A DNA stretch of 41,034 bases from an uncultured Alphaproteobacteria bacterium (GTDB lineage: Bacteria > Pseudomonadota > Alphaproteobacteria > HIMB59): positions 1 to 41,034 of the forward strand of contig CACBZW010000003.1 of assembly GCA_902543855.1 (NCBI GenBank). The letters are read 5' to 3'. Every line of letters begins with the position of its first letter. Positions within the stretch are counted from its first letter, which is position 1. The translations under genes and the position numbers were made by a program. The notes below the pieces were generated by a model that was not told the origin of the DNA, did not search any database, and saw only the letters and a program-made list of their open reading frames with translations. Shown in pieces: positions 38,814-41,034 of this stretch.

Positions 38814-39755
38814 ATGAAAAAATTTATTTCATTATTTTATGCTCTAGTCTTATTTGCTGGTTTTACAACTGTAGCTAAAGCAGCAGATCCGATTAGAATA
38901 CCAGTTTTAAACTGGTCTAGCCAAATCGTTATGGCGAACGTTATGGCACAAGCTTTTGAAGAGCTTGGTTATGATGTTGAATTAGTCCCTGCTGAGTCAG
39001 CAACAAGATATGAAGCTGTCAGAGTAGGTGAACTTCACGTTGCTCACGAAACATGGGAGTCAACAATGGCTCTGCCTTTTTATGAAGCTATGGATAAAGG
39101 TGGATTAATTGATGCTGGAAGTCACGACCTTATTACTTTTGAAGAAATGGGTGTTCCTAACTGGGTAATCGAAGATGGATTATGTCCTGGTCTTCCAAGC
39201 TGGGAAGCACTTAAATCTCCAGAGTGTGCAGCAAACTTTGCAACACCAGACTCTGAAGGTAAAGGTAGATGGTTAGAAGGTCCTTATGAGTGGCACACAG
39301 AAGTTATGCCTAACAGACTTAAAGGTCTTGGTATAGATGATTTATGGATGGTAAAATTTGCAGGTACTGCAGATGCATTATGGGCTGAATTAGAAGCAGC
39401 TAAAAAAGAAGGAAGAGGCACAATTATCTTTAACTGGTCTCCAAACTTTACAGATGCAGCTGGTTTTACTTTCATTGATTTTCCTCCATACTTCGAGGGA
39501 TGTAGATTAGAACAAGGTGGTTCTTTAGAGACTACTGGTTGTGGTTCTCCAAAAGGTTGGCTTAAAAAAGCTGCTCACATTAAGTTCCCAATCACTCATA
39601 CATCTGCATATAAGTTCTATACAAAAATGGAATTTACAGCACCTAACATTGGTGAAATGGCAAACTACGTTGACAACGAAGGCATGACTCATGCTGAAGC
39701 TGCAACTGCATATATTGCAAATAATAGAGATCAAATCGATCTATTTATGAAGTAA
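38814..39755 (+). CDS. proX: Glycine betaine/proline-type ABC transporter substrate-binding protein (OpuAC/ProX family)
   Basis: Signal peptide; IRIPVLNWSSQIVMANVMAQAFEELGYDVELVPAES, HVAHETWESTM, NWSPNFTDAAG; followed by ProV-like ATPase. Confidence 0.9.
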   Translation: MKKFISLFYALVLFAGFTTVAKAADPIRIPVLNWSSQIVMANVMAQAFEELGYDVELVPAESATRYEAVRVGELHVAHETWESTMALPFYEAMDKGGLIDAGSHDLITFEEMGVPNWVIEDGLCPGLPSWEALKSPECAANFATPDSEGKGRWLEGPYEWHTEVMPNRLKGLGIDDLWMVKFAGTADALWAELEAAKKEGRGTIIFNWSPNFTDAAGFTFIDFPPYFEGCRLEQGGSLETTGCGSPKGWLKKAAHIKFPITHTSAYKFYTKMEFTAPNIGEMANYVDNEGMTHAEAATAYIANNRDQIDLFMK

Positions 39756-39768
39756 TATTTCCAATTTG

Positions 39769-39796
39769 AATTCCTCCCTCTTTTGAGGGGGGAATT
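39769..39796 (+). terminator. Strong stem-loop between proX and proV (attenuator/terminator or 3' stabiliser)
   Basis: AATTCCTCCCTC-TTTT-GAGGGGGGAATT: 12-bp stem (one G-U), 4-nt loop, followed by AATTTTATTTT. Confidence 0.8.
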
Positions 39797-39822
39797 AATT
39801 TTATTTTAGGAAAGATTAATTT

Positions 39823-40836
39823 ATGTCACCCACTATCAGCTGTTCATCTGTCTATAAAATTTTTGGTAATAACGCTCAGACACTTTTATCTGAAAGTGGA
39901 GGGAATGTAGACGCCAAAAAATTTCAAGAAGCAGGTTGCATAGTTGGCGTTAACAATGCTTCTTTTGATGTAAACCAGGGAGAAATGCTTGTAGTTATGG
40001 GTCTCTCCGGATCAGGAAAATCAACATTACTTAGGTGTATATCTAGACTAACAGACGCAACTTCTGGTAAAATTTTAATTGATGGTGAGGATATTTGCTT
40101 AATGAATAATAAGCAACTAATCGAACTAAGAAGAGAAAAGATGGGAATGGTATTTCAAAATTTCGCTCTTCTTCCACATAAAACAGTTTTAGAAAATATT
40201 GCTTTTCCGCTACAAGTAAAAGGAGTCACTACTGAAAATAGTATTCATAAAGCACTTGAAATGGTTGAACTTGTAGGCCTAAAGGGTAGAGAAAATTACT
40301 TTCCAAGAGAACTCTCTGGTGGACAGCAACAAAGAGTTGGAATTGCGCGGTCATTAGCAGTTGAACCTGATATTTGGTTTTTAGATGAACCTTTCTCCGC
40401 ACTTGATCCTCTAATTAGAAAAGAAATGCAAGACGAGTTTTTGAGACTCCAGTCTGTTTTGAATAAAACAATTATGTTTGTCACTCATGACTTTGACGAA
40501 GCATTAAGGCTTGCTGACAGAATAGCTATTATGAAAGATGGAATAATAGAACAATTAGATAAACCAGATAATATAGTTTTAAATCCTGCTACTGACTATG
40601 TTAGGAAATTTACTGAGGATGTCCCTCGTGAAAAAGTATTGAAGATAGAGTCAATCATGGATGCCTCTGATCCACATGCCTCCGGAGAAATAGCTGTTAA
40701 AAAAGATGATATTATAGAAACCGTAGCAGAAAAAATTTTAAATAGTAAAGAAATTATTAAAGTTGTTGATGATAAAAATTCAGTAGTTGGCTCTATAAAC
40801 CCTTCTAAAGTTATAAAAGTTTTATTCGGTGGATAA
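39823..40836 (+). CDS. proV: Glycine betaine/proline ABC transporter ATP-binding protein
   Basis: Walker A GLSGSGKST, Q-loop, signature LSGGQQQRVGIARSLA, Walker B DIWFLDEPFSALDP; degenerate C-terminal CBS-like tail. Confidence 0.95.
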   Translation: MSPTISCSSVYKIFGNNAQTLLSESGGNVDAKKFQEAGCIVGVNNASFDVNQGEMLVVMGLSGSGKSTLLRCISRLTDATSGKILIDGEDICLMNNKQLIELRREKMGMVFQNFALLPHKTVLENIAFPLQVKGVTTENSIHKALEMVELVGLKGRENYFPRELSGGQQQRVGIARSLAVEPDIWFLDEPFSALDPLIRKEMQDEFLRLQSVLNKTIMFVTHDFDEALRLADRIAIMKDGIIEQLDKPDNIVLNPATDYVRKFTEDVPREKVLKIESIMDASDPHASGEIAVKKDDIIETVAEKILNSKEIIKVVDDKNSVVGSINPSKVIKVLFGG

Positions 40837-41034
40837 GAATTATTTAAATATCATTAGATCTTCAAAACCAGCTCAGTTTGGTATTTTATTAATTGTATTT
40901 TTGCTTTTATACAATTTAGTTCCACATAATGAGGGTAACTATCTTTGGAGACTTCCCTCTTTATTAGCTTTCATACCAATTAAGTTAAATGAGATTATAT
41001 ATGCAGCTTTATATGAATGGTTTCCTCTCAAAGT
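40830..41034 (+). CDS. proW: Glycine betaine/proline ABC transporter permease, N-terminal fragment (truncated by window end)
   Basis: Open frame from GTG at 40830 overlapping the proV stop: (M)DKNYLNIIRSSKPAQFGILLIVFLLLYNLVP..., hydrophobic, no stop to the window end. Confidence 0.65.

Noticed and set aside
1-41034. CRISPR arrays, tRNA/rRNA genes, IS elements, integrases, prophage or defence islands
   Set aside because: None seen by eye; no transposase, integrase, Cas, restriction-modification or toxin-antitoxin proteins in the ORF track.

Overview
The window looks like low-GC alphaproteobacterial chromosome, probably from a marine oligotroph. The taxonomy is inferred from gene content, including a DUF1476-type F1-ATPase zeta subunit, ETF/ETF-QO and a ThiV-like thiamine-salvage operon. 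No rRNA, tRNA, CRISPR, phage or IS signal was seen. Contents in order: (1) qor-like gene and sucC on the minus strand. (2) A tripartite tricarboxylate transporter (TctC/B/A-like) with a GntR/FCD regulator, a ThDP-dependent 2-hydroxyacyl-CoA lyase/acetolactate-synthase-like enzyme, a formyl-CoA-transferase-like class III CoA transferase, and a stand-alone protein resembling the hydrolase domain of 10-formyl-THF dehydrogenase. (3) A split Mrp/Mbh-type cation/proton antiporter operon with three antiporter-like subunits. (4) Assorted housekeeping genes (chorismate mutase, LOG-like, GATase, EamA, glyoxalase, zeta subunit, mmsA). (5) A TPP riboswitch followed by an SSS transporter and thiM-thiE-thiD. 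(6) cspA, a TerB/DnaJ protein, and a glycine-betaine demethylation module (BHMT divergent from choline-kinase-like and DMGDH-like genes). (7) NUDIX, etfB-etfA-ETF:QO, a DmdC-like acyl-CoA dehydrogenase, alr, and a glycine-betaine-type ABC transporter proX-proV-proW (proW truncated by the window end). The strongest candidate for an undescribed system is the transporter / CoA transferase / HACL-like lyase / formyl-THF-hydrolase-like cluster at 2.2-10.0 kb. It is bracketed by two nearly identical 17-bp palindromes, T(T/G)GTATACATTATAC(A/C)A, which are probable operators for the embedded GntR regulator.
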